Shown here one piece after another: positions 17,961-26,626 of a stretch of DNA of 46,375 nucleotides. This DNA is from Oscillospiraceae bacterium. GTDB taxonomy: Bacteria; Bacillota; Clostridia; Oscillospirales; Ruminococcaceae. The notes under the pieces were generated by a model. That model was not told the origin of the DNA and did not search any database. It was given only the letters and a program-made list of their open reading frames with translations. A program made the translations under genes and the position numbers. Numbering within the stretch: position 1 is the stretch's first letter; each line of letters begins with the position of its first letter. The DNA lies in the NCBI GenBank assembly GCA_022508825.1, contig JAFLUI010000003.1, forward strand, positions 1 through 46,375. The letters are read 5' to 3'.

Positions 17961-18251
17961 ATGGCTGAAGCAAAAAAGGAAAACAACTTTCTCCACTACA
18001 AGGGCTACCCTCTGGTGAGAAACAAGGACGAGATCTATTACGGCAATATGTCCGATAAGTATGTGGTCTGGATGCAGATCACCGAAAAAACAAAGGTAGG
18101 GGATCTGGACGTCGCCAGCAAGGTGAAGATATACAAGATGGCAACGGACGAAAATCTCTCACCCCTTGAGGCTATCGTCAAGCAGAGCGAGAAAACAAGT
18201 CTTTATGAGGCGCTTGACATAGCATATGCATGGCTCTCAAGAGCAGTATAA
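17961..18251 (+). CDS. Small hypothetical protein
   Basis: A 96-aa soluble protein with a strong ribosome binding site (AAGGAGG at 17947-17953), its own promoter and its own terminator, so it is a genuine monocistronic gene. It has no signal peptide, membrane segment or cysteine cluster. The middle (YGNMSDKYVVWMQITE) looks like a beta hairpin, and the C-terminus (SLYEALDIAYAWLSRAV) is helical. I do not recognise a family and assign no function. Confidence 0.75.
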   Translation: MAEAKKENNFLHYKGYPLVRNKDEIYYGNMSDKYVVWMQITEKTKVGDLDVASKVKIYKMATDENLSPLEAIVKQSEKTSLYEALDIAYAWLSRAV

Positions 18252-18256
18252 AAAAT

Positions 18257-18290
18257 AAGCTCCGGCTGTGAACCAGTCGGAGTTGTTTTT
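18257..18290 (+). terminator. Terminator after the small hypothetical gene
   Basis: AGCTCCGGCTG (18258-18268) pairs with CAGTCGGAGTT (18274-18284), including G-U pairs, followed by GTTTTTT. Confidence 0.75.
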
Positions 18291-18298
18291 TATGCAAG

Positions 18299-19300
18299 TC
18301 AGATGATATCGGCGGTTTCATAAACGCACGCACCGGAGGAGATATCCTCGTAAATGACGTCATACTCATATATTTTTTCAGGAAGTGAGATATCATTTTT
18401 GTTTCCTGTTATTTCTATGATATAAGCCTTGCCGTCCTTGGTCTCATATTTAACGACAGCTTTTGTATTTTTAAAACAGTCCTCTTCCAAAGAAAGAGTA
18501 TTGTGGTATATGACAGCATTTTTGCAGCCTTCAAACGCATGAGCTTTAACACAGTTTACTTTTGGCGGAACTATTGCCAGTTCAAGTGATTCACATTTAT
18601 AGAATGCATAGGGATGAATGAGCATAACACTTTCGGGTATTATTATTGATTCGAGGGATGTGCAATATGAAAATGCGTCTGTGTAAATATTTTTAATGCC
18701 CTTGTGCATTGTTACTGTTCTGAGAGCGGAACAATTGTAAAATGCTTCTCTGTTTATTTGGAGGACACCGGCAGGTATTTCTATTGATGTAAGTGCTGTG
18801 CAGTCGTGAAAGGCATATCCCTGAATACCTGTAACACTGTCCGGTATTTCAACAAAGGAAAGCGAATAACAGCCATCAAACATACGGACGGAAATATCCC
18901 TGACACCATATGGGATATTTATTGATTCAAGCTTTGAGCAATATTGAAATGCACAGGCACCGATCTCGTTAACACTGTCAGCTAACACTGCTTTCTGAAG
19001 CTCATTACAGTTTCTGAATGCAAGCTTGCCGATAGATGTGACGCCGTCGTTAATAATAATGTCAGTTATCAATGATCTTTTAGCATACCATGGCGGATTT
19101 TCTCCGGGTACGCTGAAAGTATAATCTGTCATTTCTCCCGTGCCGCTTATGGTAAGAGTACCGTTTTCAAGTACCCATGTCAGATTTTCGCCGCAGGTGC
19201 CGTTTGATACTTCTTCTGCTGCAGTCATAACGGAAACCGCCTTTGATGTGACAAAAATCACTGCCATAAGAATTATTGCTGCCAAAAATACTTTTTTCAA
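18299..19300 (-). CDS. Secreted leucine-rich-repeat protein, BspA type
   Basis: Residues about 100-300 consist of BspA-type (LRR_5) repeats of about 23 residues, with the pattern IxxxAFxxCxxLxxIxIPxxV (for example AFYNCSALRTV, AFSYCTSLESI, AFYKCESLE). Such domains act in surface adhesion or protein binding. The likely start is TTG at 19300, behind GGGGGG, giving 333 aa with a signal peptide (LKKVFLAAIILMAVIFV). A longer frame to 19411 would bury the signal peptide. No sortase motif or lipobox was seen, so it is probably secreted. Base composition is more AT-rich than its neighbours. Confidence 0.8.
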   Translation of the reverse strand: MKKVFLAAIILMAVIFVTSKAVSVMTAAEEVSNGTCGENLTWVLENGTLTISGTGEMTDYTFSVPGENPPWYAKRSLITDIIINDGVTSIGKLAFRNCNELQKAVLADSVNEIGACAFQYCSKLESINIPYGVRDISVRMFDGCYSLSFVEIPDSVTGIQGYAFHDCTALTSIEIPAGVLQINREAFYNCSALRTVTMHKGIKNIYTDAFSYCTSLESIIIPESVMLIHPYAFYKCESLELAIVPPKVNCVKAHAFEGCKNAVIYHNTLSLEEDCFKNTKAVVKYETKDGKAYIIEITGNKNDISLPEKIYEYDVIYEDISSGACVYETADII

Positions 19301-19330
19301 AAAAATCCCCCCATAATATTTATTAAGATA

Positions 19331-19359
19331 ATGATACCATTTTACAGAAGGATTTTCAA
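19331..19359 (-). promoter_or_regulatory. Promoter of the LRR gene (minus strand)
   Basis: On the minus strand, TTGAAA (19359-19354), a 17-nt spacer, TATCAT (19336-19331), upstream of the TTG start. Confidence 0.6.
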
Positions 19360-19430
19360 TAACTGTTCCAAATTGTAATCGTATTGTAACTGAATTGTTA
19401 CCTGTTGTCACTCTAAGCTTTTATAAGCTC

Positions 19431-19459
19431 TTGACAAGCTCCTGCACCTGTGTTATAAT
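19431..19459 (+). promoter_or_regulatory. Promoter of the tetR-like gene
   Basis: TTGACA (19431-19436), a 17-nt spacer, TATAAT (19454-19459): perfect consensus. The short distance to the start leaves room for an operator over the start site. Confidence 0.85.
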
Positions 19460-19499
19460 TAACATACTAACAGTTCAGAAACAGGAAAGGAAGTATAAA

Positions 19500-20135
19500 A
19501 TGAGTACCAGGAAGCAAAAACTGATCGAATATAACCGCAGCATCATCCTTGACGCTGCAAAGAAGCTGTTTCTTGCAAAGGGGTCCGACAAGACCTCCAT
19601 GGACGATGTGGCAGAAGCCGCCGAGTGCAGCAAGGCGACCATCTATGCCTATTTCACGAGCAAGGAGGACATCTACTATCATATCGTTCTGGAGTATATG
19701 TCCACTCTCAGGGACGGTGTAAGAAGCTGTCTGACAAACATCTCTGACTATGAGCGTGCTTACAATCTTCTTTGCTGGACACTGGTGCGGTTCGAGAAGG
19801 ACTACCCCATGTACTTCGACTGCATCCTGGGACAGATCTGCACCGACAAGGAAAAAATTGATGAGCTCCCCGTGCTTCAGAAAATTTTCGATACAAGCGA
19901 GGAGCTCAACTGGGTAATCTGCAAATTTCTTGAACGGGGTAAGCTGGACGGTTTTGTCAAGTCGGACATTGATCCCATGCAGTCCACCTTTGTGATATGG
20001 TCCAGCATATGCGGACTGATCTCATTCTGCTCACGGAAGCAGGCGTATATGGAAAACAGTCTGGGTATTCCAAAGGAAGAATTTCTCCGCAGCGGATTTA
20101 ATATGATACTGGGTATTATTGCTAAGGATAAATAA
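19500..20135 (+). CDS. TetR/AcrR-family transcriptional regulator
   Basis: A 211-aa repressor-type regulator. The N-terminal TetR HTH covers about residues 10-56 (ILDAAKKLFLAKGSDKTSMDDVAEAAECSKATIYAYFTSKEDI, seen in pieces). The C-terminal helical part should bind a small ligand. ATG 19500 follows AGGAAAGGAAG; a longer frame starting at 19395 runs through the promoter and is rejected. The strong consensus promoter suggests self-repression, but no operator palindrome is clear. The LRR gene lies divergently upstream and could be a target. Confidence 0.9.
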   Translation: MSTRKQKLIEYNRSIILDAAKKLFLAKGSDKTSMDDVAEAAECSKATIYAYFTSKEDIYYHIVLEYMSTLRDGVRSCLTNISDYERAYNLLCWTLVRFEKDYPMYFDCILGQICTDKEKIDELPVLQKIFDTSEELNWVICKFLERGKLDGFVKSDIDPMQSTFVIWSSICGLISFCSRKQAYMENSLGIPKEEFLRSGFNMILGIIAKDK

Positions 20136-20193
20136 TAAATTTTAAGGGGGTGTCATATCTTAGTGGGCTGTCGGAAAATTTGATATTATCCTC

Positions 20194-20228
20194 TTAGAGT
20201 GGATATACGTTTTTTGTATCCACTCTAA
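20194..20228. repeat. 12-bp perfect inverted repeat
   Basis: TTAGAGTGGATA (20194-20205) and TATCCACTCTAA (20217-20228) enclose an 11-nt T-rich loop. No T-run follows on either side, so it is not a standard terminator. It could end the tetR transcript poorly, be an operator, or be a mobile-repeat remnant. Confidence 0.6.
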
Positions 20229-20260
20229 AGGTTAAGAGAATACATAGAGGTATTTTGATT

Positions 20261-21052
20261 ATGAAAATTATTATTTCCGTTCTTTCAGCAGCTTCAATAT
20301 TAGGCTTGATTGTGGTTGCAATACTGGTTTTCTTTCCGTATAACGGAGGTCCTTCAATAACACTTCCGGGATGGTTTTCAATTACTGCTGACCCTCCGCG
20401 AAAAGAACTTCTTAGTTATATGAATGAAAAATACGGCGTGGAATTTCACGAATTGACCGACGAAGATTTTAAGGGACAGCCTCGTCATTTTGAAGTGCGT
20501 AGGTGGCAGGACAGCTTTAACGGAATAGTAGTTTATACAGACAGCTTTCCTGGGCACTACTTTTATGTGAGAAAGAAGATTTGGGATATCCGGGACGACT
20601 ATTCCTGTCATCTTGTCCAGCAGGAGGCGGAGGAGATTATACACGAACAGTTAGAAGATATTATGACGAATGAATTTAAAATATACTGTCATCCTTACTG
20701 TAACCAAGATAATGAATGTCCTGCTGATTTAACAGCCGATGAGTACCTCAGCATAGGTTCTTATGAATTTATCATTTTTATATGCGGTGATGGAGAAGAA
20801 AAGGAGCAAGATTATGAAAAGATAAAGCCAAGGCTTATAGATATTCTTGAAAACCGAAAAATCCGTCAATATTCTGTTACCATATGTTACTTTGATCCCG
20901 AATATTTTAATGATATAAATACAACTGATACGTCAACGTGCATTTCTCATTTCGATGATTATAATGCTTTTGGTTCTGGATCAATAGCAGGTGTTTCGAG
21001 AGAGGAGAGCGGCAGTACTTTCAGGTGGATTGAGAATAAAGATGATATATAA
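20261..21052 (+). CDS. Membrane-anchored hypothetical protein
   Basis: A 263-aa protein with a single N-terminal hydrophobic segment (about 2-25, IIISVLSAASILGLIVVAIL) and no lipobox, followed by an acidic, Tyr/Asp-rich outside domain. ATG 20261 follows AGAGGT. I do not recognise the family. The gene is AT-rich compared with the housekeeping genes, and codon use differs, so recent acquisition is possible. A strong terminator follows. Confidence 0.65.
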   Translation: MKIIISVLSAASILGLIVVAILVFFPYNGGPSITLPGWFSITADPPRKELLSYMNEKYGVEFHELTDEDFKGQPRHFEVRRWQDSFNGIVVYTDSFPGHYFYVRKKIWDIRDDYSCHLVQQEAEEIIHEQLEDIMTNEFKIYCHPYCNQDNECPADLTADEYLSIGSYEFIIFICGDGEEKEQDYEKIKPRLIDILENRKIRQYSVTICYFDPEYFNDINTTDTSTCISHFDDYNAFGSGSIAGVSREESGSTFRWIENKDDI

Positions 21053-21054
21053 CC

Positions 21055-21091
21055 AATGGCGTTCACGATCAACCCCGTGAACGCCATTTTT
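21055..21091 (+). terminator. Strong terminator after the hypothetical gene
   Basis: AATGGCGTTCACG (21055-21067) and CGTGAACGCCATT (21076-21088) form a 13-bp perfect stem followed by TTTA. Confidence 0.8.
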
Positions 21092-21183
21092 ACATAATTC
21101 GCTATATTTATCTTATAAATTCAACTTGGTAAAAACTTCTTTTATGACAGCTTATCTTGCAGGTTGCCCCCTTTGGAATCTCA

Positions 21184-22341
21184 TCACTTCGCCGCTTCCA
21201 GTTCAATGAAGTGCTTCGCCGCTCTGCCGGAGCGTCCGCTTCGGCGCAGAGCGTAGGCTTCCGCACGGGAAAGCAGGTCGGGAGTACATTCAATGCCGTA
21301 CTGCTCCGCAAGGCTTTCCACTATCCGCAGATAGATGTCCTTGTTCGGTTTGAGAAATGCAACCTTCAGACCAAAACGCTCCGAAAGGGAAACAAGCTCC
21401 TCTCTGGTGTCGGAGGCGTGGATGTCATCGCCGCTCCTGTCGGAGAAACGCTCCTTTACAAGATGACGGCGGTTGCTTGTGCAGTAGATGGTCATGTTGG
21501 GAGTCTTGGCGGCAGCGCTGCCCTCCAGGACTGCTTTAAGTGCGCTGAAATTATCGTCGTCCGCCGAAAAGGAGATGTCGTCTATAAAAATAATAAATTT
21601 CAGGGGATTGCCTGCGATCTTTTCAATGACAGAGGGGAGCTCTCCGAGCTGTGCCTTTGTAAGCTCGATAAGACGCAGACCCCTGTCTTTGTATTCGTTG
21701 GCTATCGCCTTCACTGTGGAGGATTTTCCCGTGCCTGCGTCCCCGTACAAAAGGACGTTTGGCGCGGGCTTGTCATTTAACAGTGCCATGGTGTTGGCGA
21801 TGACCTTCTCCCGCTCTGCTTCATAGCCTGAAAGCTGGGACAGCTTCTGAGGGTCGGGATTTTTCAGCGGGACAAGTCTGCCCTCTTTAAAGACGAAAAC
21901 GTGATACTTGGCAAAGATGCCGAAGCCCTTTGTGTGGAGGGCGGCGATCCGCTCACGGTATATGGTGAGGAGATCCTTTTCCGACACGCTCCACTTTGCA
22001 GGGGGAGAGCCATTTCCAGCCGCCGCCCATGCGAACTCGGAAGTAAGACGGGACAGCTTCTGGAGGAACGCAAGCTCGTTCCGTGCAGCCTCGTCAATAT
22101 TCGCGGGAACCTCCTTAAATTCGGCAAGACGTTTCAGGTAGGGACTTTCGTCCTCGGTGACGGTCTCTATGAGAAAATCCGTCAGGGAGTCCCCGTGGGT
22201 GTAGAGGCTTCCCACAAAGTCCCCGTAGCTGTCCGCAGAGGGGGAGACGAGAAAATCAAGCAGCTTTTTCATGGTCTCGTTTTTGAGGATACCTCTGAAA
22301 ACTGCAAGGGATTGCAGTCCTGTTGCGTATTCGTGAAGCAT
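21184..22341 (-). CDS. AAA+ ATPase of the DUF815 family
   Basis: A 385-aa cytoplasmic ATPase. Walker A GDAGTGKSST lies at about 200-209, Walker B FIIFIDDI at about 249-256, and sensor-1 region TIYCTSNRRHL near 285. This matches DUF815, a group of stand-alone AAA+ proteins with unknown substrate. The ~190-residue N-terminal part is helical and specific to the family. It lies 4 nt after the GNAT gene on the same strand, so both are probably one transcript. Confidence 0.85.
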   Translation of the reverse strand: MLHEYATGLQSLAVFRGILKNETMKKLLDFLVSPSADSYGDFVGSLYTHGDSLTDFLIETVTEDESPYLKRLAEFKEVPANIDEAARNELAFLQKLSRLTSEFAWAAAGNGSPPAKWSVSEKDLLTIYRERIAALHTKGFGIFAKYHVFVFKEGRLVPLKNPDPQKLSQLSGYEAEREKVIANTMALLNDKPAPNVLLYGDAGTGKSSTVKAIANEYKDRGLRLIELTKAQLGELPSVIEKIAGNPLKFIIFIDDISFSADDDNFSALKAVLEGSAAAKTPNMTIYCTSNRRHLVKERFSDRSGDDIHASDTREELVSLSERFGLKVAFLKPNKDIYLRIVESLAEQYGIECTPDLLSRAEAYALRRSGRSGRAAKHFIELEAAK

Positions 22342-22345
22342 AATA

Positions 22346-22834
22346 TCAGTCCTTTTCTTCTTTAAGATGATTTATCATAATGTATTCTTCCTCGTTTTCG
22401 TCTATTATCTCAAAGCCCACCTTCCGGTACATTTTCACCGCATAGTTGGCTTTCTGCACCGCAAGGGAAGCCTGCTTGTAACCGCAGTCTTTCAGGAGGG
22501 TGAGCATTTTTCTCATCATATCCGTGCCTATCCCATGTCCCCGATATTCTTTATACAGGGATATGGCAAAGGAGGGCGTGCTGTCGTCGATATGTCCGTA
22601 GTCATTCATAATGCGCACCCAGACCGCTCCCGCTATTTTGTTGTCCACTTCCGCAACTAATGCCCTGTCATGCTCCTGCTGACCGAACCCGTCAACGTAG
22701 ACCTGCAGCTCGGGAGCGTTTATTATTGATCTGGGGGGAGCTTCAACACCCTCCGGTATAAAGATCGCCTCATACAGAAAATTATTTAACAGTGGGTATT
22801 CTATTTCTTTTATTTTACGTATAGTATAGTTCAT
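22346..22834 (-). CDS. GNAT-family N-acetyltransferase
   Basis: A 162-aa acyl-CoA-dependent acetyltransferase. The acetyl-CoA-binding motif A is visible as SLYKEYRGHGIGTDMMRKML (about 91-110), and motif B as AVQKANYAVKMYRKVGFEII (about 121-140). The substrate cannot be predicted. It is directly upstream of the DUF815 ATPase gene in the same direction. A long-loop hairpin lies in its leader (22856-22903). Confidence 0.88.
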   Translation of the reverse strand: MNYTIRKIKEIEYPLLNNFLYEAIFIPEGVEAPPRSIINAPELQVYVDGFGQQEHDRALVAEVDNKIAGAVWVRIMNDYGHIDDSTPSFAISLYKEYRGHGIGTDMMRKMLTLLKDCGYKQASLAVQKANYAVKMYRKVGFEIIDENEEEYIMINHLKEEKD

Positions 22835-22933
22835 TTTATCTCCGAATTAAATATACACCGCACAGAAAGGCTATATCATTACCAGCCCAAAATCCATGCG
22901 GTGCTGTTTTAAAAACATTTCCGATTAATTCAG

Positions 22934-23021
22934 CCGCCCCATTTATAGGGGGCTTGGCAGACTAAATTATTTGTGCTTACTAACGGTGGGGGGAGATAAT
23001 CGTGCAGGGCTTCGCCTTGCC
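22934..23021 (-). repeat. Interspersed double-hairpin repeat, copy C (inverted)
   Basis: On the minus strand it starts directly after the valS stop codon with GGCAAGGC-gaa-GCCCTGC. It continues with CCCCCCACCG, a spacer, TTTAGTCTGCC, and the second hairpin AGCCCCCT..GGGGCGG. Its orientation follows valS transcription, as copies A and B follow their genes. Confidence 0.8.
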
Positions 23022-25643
23022 TCAGCCTTGGAGTGCCGCAATAGACTGCTCTATCTTCGCCATCTTCTCCTGTGCCTTTGCAAGCTTGGCTTTCTCTGCC
23101 TCTACCTGCTGTGCGGGAGCCTTTGCAACAAATCCCTGATTGTTCAGCTTGTTCGATGAGAAGTCGATATCCTTCTGCACAGCCGCCTTTTCTTTGTTAA
23201 GACGTGCAAGCTCCTTCTCCTTGTCAACAAGCTCGTCCATGGGGATGAAAATTCTCGCACTGTCTGTTACAACAGTTACAGCACCGGGCATATCTACCTT
23301 TTCGGAGATAACTACCTCGGAAGCGGACGCAAGTCTCTCGAAGAAAAGACGTCCCTGCTCAAAGATAGTGCCCTCGGCAGTCTCGATGTGGACAGCCGCC
23401 TTTTTGGATGGGGGAACGTTCATTTCGGAACGGCGGTTTCTTATGCCCCGGATAGCCTCAATGATCTTGCCGAACTGGACTTCCTCGGTCTCAAAGTTGA
23501 GTTTTTCGTCATACTCGGGGAAATCAGAGAGGATACAGGGTACTCCGCTGTCCGAAACAGCAGACCATATCTCCTCGGTGATAAACGGCATAAACGGGTG
23601 CAGCAGACGAAGCATACCCTGCATTACCCATACAAGGACAGCCTGTGCAGATGCGGCTGTGTCTCCGCCTGCGGCGATTCTGGGCTTTGTAAGCTCAATA
23701 TACCAGTCGCAGTAAACGTCCCAGATAAAGTCGTACAGCTTTGCAACTGCAACTCCAAGCTCGAAGCTTTCAAGGTTGTCGTTGACCTCTTTTGCCAGTC
23801 TGTTGAAGCGGCTGATTATCCACTTGTCCTCGATGTTCAGGTCAGCGGGGAGACCCTCTGATTTGAAGTCGTCGGGGAGGTTCATCATTATGAAGCGGGA
23901 AGCGTTCCAGAGCTTGTTTGCGAAGTTACGGGAGGATTTTACCTTCTCGTCCATATAACGCATATCGTTTCCGGGAGCGTTGCCTGTAGCAAGAGTGAAG
24001 CGGAGAGCGTCCGCACCGTATTTTTCGATCTCTTCAAGAGGGTCGATGCCGTTGCCCAGAGACTTGGACATCTTCCTGCCCTGGGAGTCCCTTACAAGAC
24101 CGTGGATAAGCACGGTGTCAAATGGCGGCTTGCCCATATTTTCAATACCGCTGAACATCATTCTGATTACCCAGAAGAAGATGATGTCATATCCGGTAAC
24201 AAGAGTGTTTGTGGGGTAGAAATATTCAAGATCCTCTGTCTTTTCGGGCCATCCAAGTGTGGAGAAAGGCCAGAGAGCAGAGCTGAACCATGTGTCCAGA
24301 GTGTCCGGATCCTGACGCATTTCCTTTCCGCATTTGGGACACTTTGCGGAGTCCTCCTTTGTGACGATCATTTCGCCGCAGTCGTCGCAGTAGAAAGCGG
24401 GTATCTGGTGTCCCCACCATATCTGACGGGATATGCACCAGTCGCGGATATTTTCAAGCCAGTGGAAATATATTTTCTCGAAACGCTCGGGGACGAATTT
24501 TGTCTCCCCGTTCTTGACAGCGTCGATAGCAGGTCCTGCAAGAGGCTGCATCTTTACGAACCACTGTGTAGATACTCTCGGCTCCACGGTAGTTCCGCAG
24601 CGGTAGCAGGTACCAACATTGTGAGCGTGCTCCTCTACCTTTACAAGGAAGCCCTCTGCTTCAAGATCGTCAACGATGGCTTTTCTTGCCTCGTATCTGT
24701 CCATGCCGGCGTATTTTGGATAGTCGTCCACGATCTTTGCGTCGTCTGTCATGACATTTATAACGGGCAGGTCGTGTCTCAGACCTACTTCAAAGTCGTT
24801 GGGGTCGTGAGCGGGGGTGATCTTTACAACGCCTGTTCCGAAGTCCATTTCAACGTAGTCGTCGGCAACGACGGGAATCTCCCTGCCAACGAGGGGGAGC
24901 ACCAGAGTTTTGCCTACGATGTCCTTGTAGCGGTCGTCGTTCGGATTGACAGCAACGGCGGTATCGCCAAGCATTGTTTCGGGACGGGTGGTTGCTATCT
25001 CAACATATCCGCTGCCGTCCTTGAAAGGATAGCGCATATGCCAGAAATGTCCTGCCTGCTCCTCAAATGTTACCTCCGCATCGGAAAGGGAGGTTATACA
25101 GTGGGGACACCAGTTGATGATACGCTCGCCGCGGTAGATGAGTCCCTTTTCGTAGTATTTTACAAAGACCTCTTTTACCGCCTTTGAGCAGCCCTCGTCC
25201 ATGGTGAAACGCTCTCTTGACCAGTCGCAGGAAGAACCCAGCTTTTTGAGCTGTTCAACGATGCGTCCGCCGTACTTGGCTTTCCAGTCCCATGCGCGCT
25301 CCATGAACTTCTCTCTGCCGATGCCCTCCTTGGTGAGACCCTCTTCCTTCATAGCGGCAACGATCTTTGCCTCGGTAGCTATTGCGGCGTGGTCTGTTCC
25401 GGGAAGCCAGAGGGCAGCATAGCCCTTCATTCTTTTCCAGCGGATAAGGATGTCCTGCAGGGTCTCGTCAAGGGCGTGTCCCATATGGAGCTGTCCTGTA
25501 ATGTTGGGAGGGGGGATTACAATTGTATATGGAGTTTTCTTGGGGTCACGCTCTGCCTTGAAGCAGTCGTTGTCCATCCAGAACTTGTATATTTTATCCT
25601 CTACTTCCTTTGGCTCGTAGAGCTTTGGCAGTTCTTTTTTCAT
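23022..25643 (-). CDS. valS: Valyl-tRNA synthetase
   Basis: A class I synthetase that charges tRNA-Val and edits mischarged threonine. The 873-aa product shows [20 protein letters not shown] with the HIGH motif (HMGH, about 54-57), KMSKSLGNG (about 523), and zinc-ribbon cysteines (CDDCGE, CPKCG at about 417-443). The anticodon-binding domain and a C-terminal coiled coil (from about 805 on) follow. It is full length. Only about 40 nt separate its promoter from the start codon, so no T-box riboswitch fits. Confidence 0.97.
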   Translation of the reverse strand: MKKELPKLYEPKEVEDKIYKFWMDNDCFKAERDPKKTPYTIVIPPPNITGQLHMGHALDETLQDILIRWKRMKGYAALWLPGTDHAAIATEAKIVAAMKEEGLTKEGIGREKFMERAWDWKAKYGGRIVEQLKKLGSSCDWSRERFTMDEGCSKAVKEVFVKYYEKGLIYRGERIINWCPHCITSLSDAEVTFEEQAGHFWHMRYPFKDGSGYVEIATTRPETMLGDTAVAVNPNDDRYKDIVGKTLVLPLVGREIPVVADDYVEMDFGTGVVKITPAHDPNDFEVGLRHDLPVINVMTDDAKIVDDYPKYAGMDRYEARKAIVDDLEAEGFLVKVEEHAHNVGTCYRCGTTVEPRVSTQWFVKMQPLAGPAIDAVKNGETKFVPERFEKIYFHWLENIRDWCISRQIWWGHQIPAFYCDDCGEMIVTKEDSAKCPKCGKEMRQDPDTLDTWFSSALWPFSTLGWPEKTEDLEYFYPTNTLVTGYDIIFFWVIRMMFSGIENMGKPPFDTVLIHGLVRDSQGRKMSKSLGNGIDPLEEIEKYGADALRFTLATGNAPGNDMRYMDEKVKSSRNFANKLWNASRFIMMNLPDDFKSEGLPADLNIEDKWIISRFNRLAKEVNDNLESFELGVAVAKLYDFIWDVYCDWYIELTKPRIAAGGDTAASAQAVLVWVMQGMLRLLHPFMPFITEEIWSAVSDSGVPCILSDFPEYDEKLNFETEEVQFGKIIEAIRGIRNRRSEMNVPPSKKAAVHIETAEGTIFEQGRLFFERLASASEVVISEKVDMPGAVTVVTDSARIFIPMDELVDKEKELARLNKEKAAVQKDIDFSSNKLNNQGFVAKAPAQQVEAEKAKLAKAQEKMAKIEQSIAALQG

Positions 25644-25686
25644 TTATAGACCGTTCCTTTCCTGTAAAATACAAATATACTTATTT

Positions 25687-25715
25687 ATCATACCATATTT
25701 TTTCCGAAAAAGCAA
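25687..25715 (-). promoter_or_regulatory. Promoter of valS (minus strand)
   Basis: On the minus strand, TTGCTT (25715-25710), a 17-nt spacer, TATGAT (25692-25687). Confidence 0.6.
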
Positions 25716-25768
25716 CATTTATTTTATTACAGGGACAAGAAACTTGGTTGAATAAATTATCCTGCATA

Positions 25769-25797
25769 TTGATTTTTCTCCGAATAAATGGTATAAT
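25769..25797 (+). promoter_or_regulatory. Promoter of the rhomboid-like gene
   Basis: TTGATT (25769-25774), a 17-nt spacer, TATAAT (25792-25797). It is divergent from the valS promoter. Confidence 0.75.
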
Positions 25798-25829
25798 AAT
25801 AACAAAAATCCGGAAAAGAGGTAGTGCTG

Positions 25830-26507
25830 TTGAATATCCTTAATAAGCTTGAACGTAAATTCGGACGGTATTATATAAGCAACCTTATGCTGTATATCGT
25901 GATAGGCACGGGAATAGTGTTTGCGTCCATCTATCTTTTCCCCGACATCGGCGCACTTTTGCTGTATTATCTTTCCTTTGACAGGACTGCCATTTTGCAC
26001 GGACAGATATGGCGTATCATAAGCTTTGTTTTTCTGCCGGAAAGCTTCAATCCCATATCAATGTTATTCTGGCTGTACCTGTACTGGATGATAGGTTCAA
26101 GCCTTGAAAACTATTGGGGAGGCTTCCGCTTTAACCTGTATTATTTTTCGGGAGTGCTCTTTGCCATTATCGCGGGATTTATAACAGGCTATGCGACCAA
26201 TTACTATCTGAATCTGTCGCTGTTTCTGGCAATAGCCATCCTGAACCCGAATATGCAGCTCCTGCTGTTCTTCTTCATTCCCGTTAAAATGAAATGGCTG
26301 GGTTGGCTGTATGTTGCCATTCTGGTGTATAGTTTCATTTTTTCCGGCTGGGGGACACGAGTCCTTATCATTATCTCTCTGCTCAACATAGTTCTTTTCT
26401 TCGGAGGAGATTTCTTTGGCAAGATACGGGACAAGTTCAAGTACCGCAAGGTGCGGAAAAACTTTCGTAAAAATATCAAGATGACAACATATAAGGATGA
26501 AGAGTAG
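25830..26507 (+). CDS. Rhomboid-fold membrane protein, probably non-catalytic
   Basis: A ~225-aa protein with about six membrane segments. It carries the rhomboid/derlin hallmarks WRIISFVFLP (loop 1) and LYWMIGSSLENYWG, but I see neither the catalytic GxSG serine motif nor the later TM-helix histidine. It therefore looks like a pseudoprotease that binds membrane clients rather than cutting them. The likely start is TTG 25830, 8 nt after AAAAGAGG (25814-25821); GTG 25824 would be too close. The C-terminus is a long basic cytoplasmic tail (KYRKVRKNFRKN). recA follows with its own promoter. Confidence 0.75.
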   Translation: MNILNKLERKFGRYYISNLMLYIVIGTGIVFASIYLFPDIGALLLYYLSFDRTAILHGQIWRIISFVFLPESFNPISMLFWLYLYWMIGSSLENYWGGFRFNLYYFSGVLFAIIAGFITGYATNYYLNLSLFLAIAILNPNMQLLLFFFIPVKMKWLGWLYVAILVYSFIFSGWGTRVLIIISLLNIVLFFGGDFFGKIRDKFKYRKVRKNFRKNIKMTTYKDEE

Positions 26508-26554
26508 CGGTGTATCATTATTGACACACCGGAGAAAATTTTTCTCAAAACCTA

Positions 26555-26583
26555 TTGACATACAGTCCCAAAAATGATACAAT
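26555..26583 (+). promoter_or_regulatory. Promoter of recA
   Basis: TTGACA (26555-26560), a 17-nt spacer, TACAAT (26578-26583). Confidence 0.8.
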
Positions 26584-26589
26584 AAAAAC

Positions 26590-26603
26590 AGAATAAATGT
26601 TCG
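26590..26603 (+). promoter_or_regulatory. Possible LexA (SOS) box at the recA start site
   Basis: The site aGAATaaatGTTCg matches eight of the ten defined positions of the Gram-positive LexA box CGAAC-N4-GTTCG. It lies directly over the expected transcription start, the right place for a repressor. Confidence 0.55.
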
Positions 26604-26626
26604 ATTTTTGTATGGAGGTATATAAA

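Noticed and set aside
24102-25187. 361-aa plus-strand open frame
   Set aside because: Antisense to valS, which has all synthetase motifs; the frame has no family features.
25644-25740. T-box riboswitch upstream of valS
   Set aside because: Only about 40 nt separate the promoter from the start codon, and no T-box sequence is seen.
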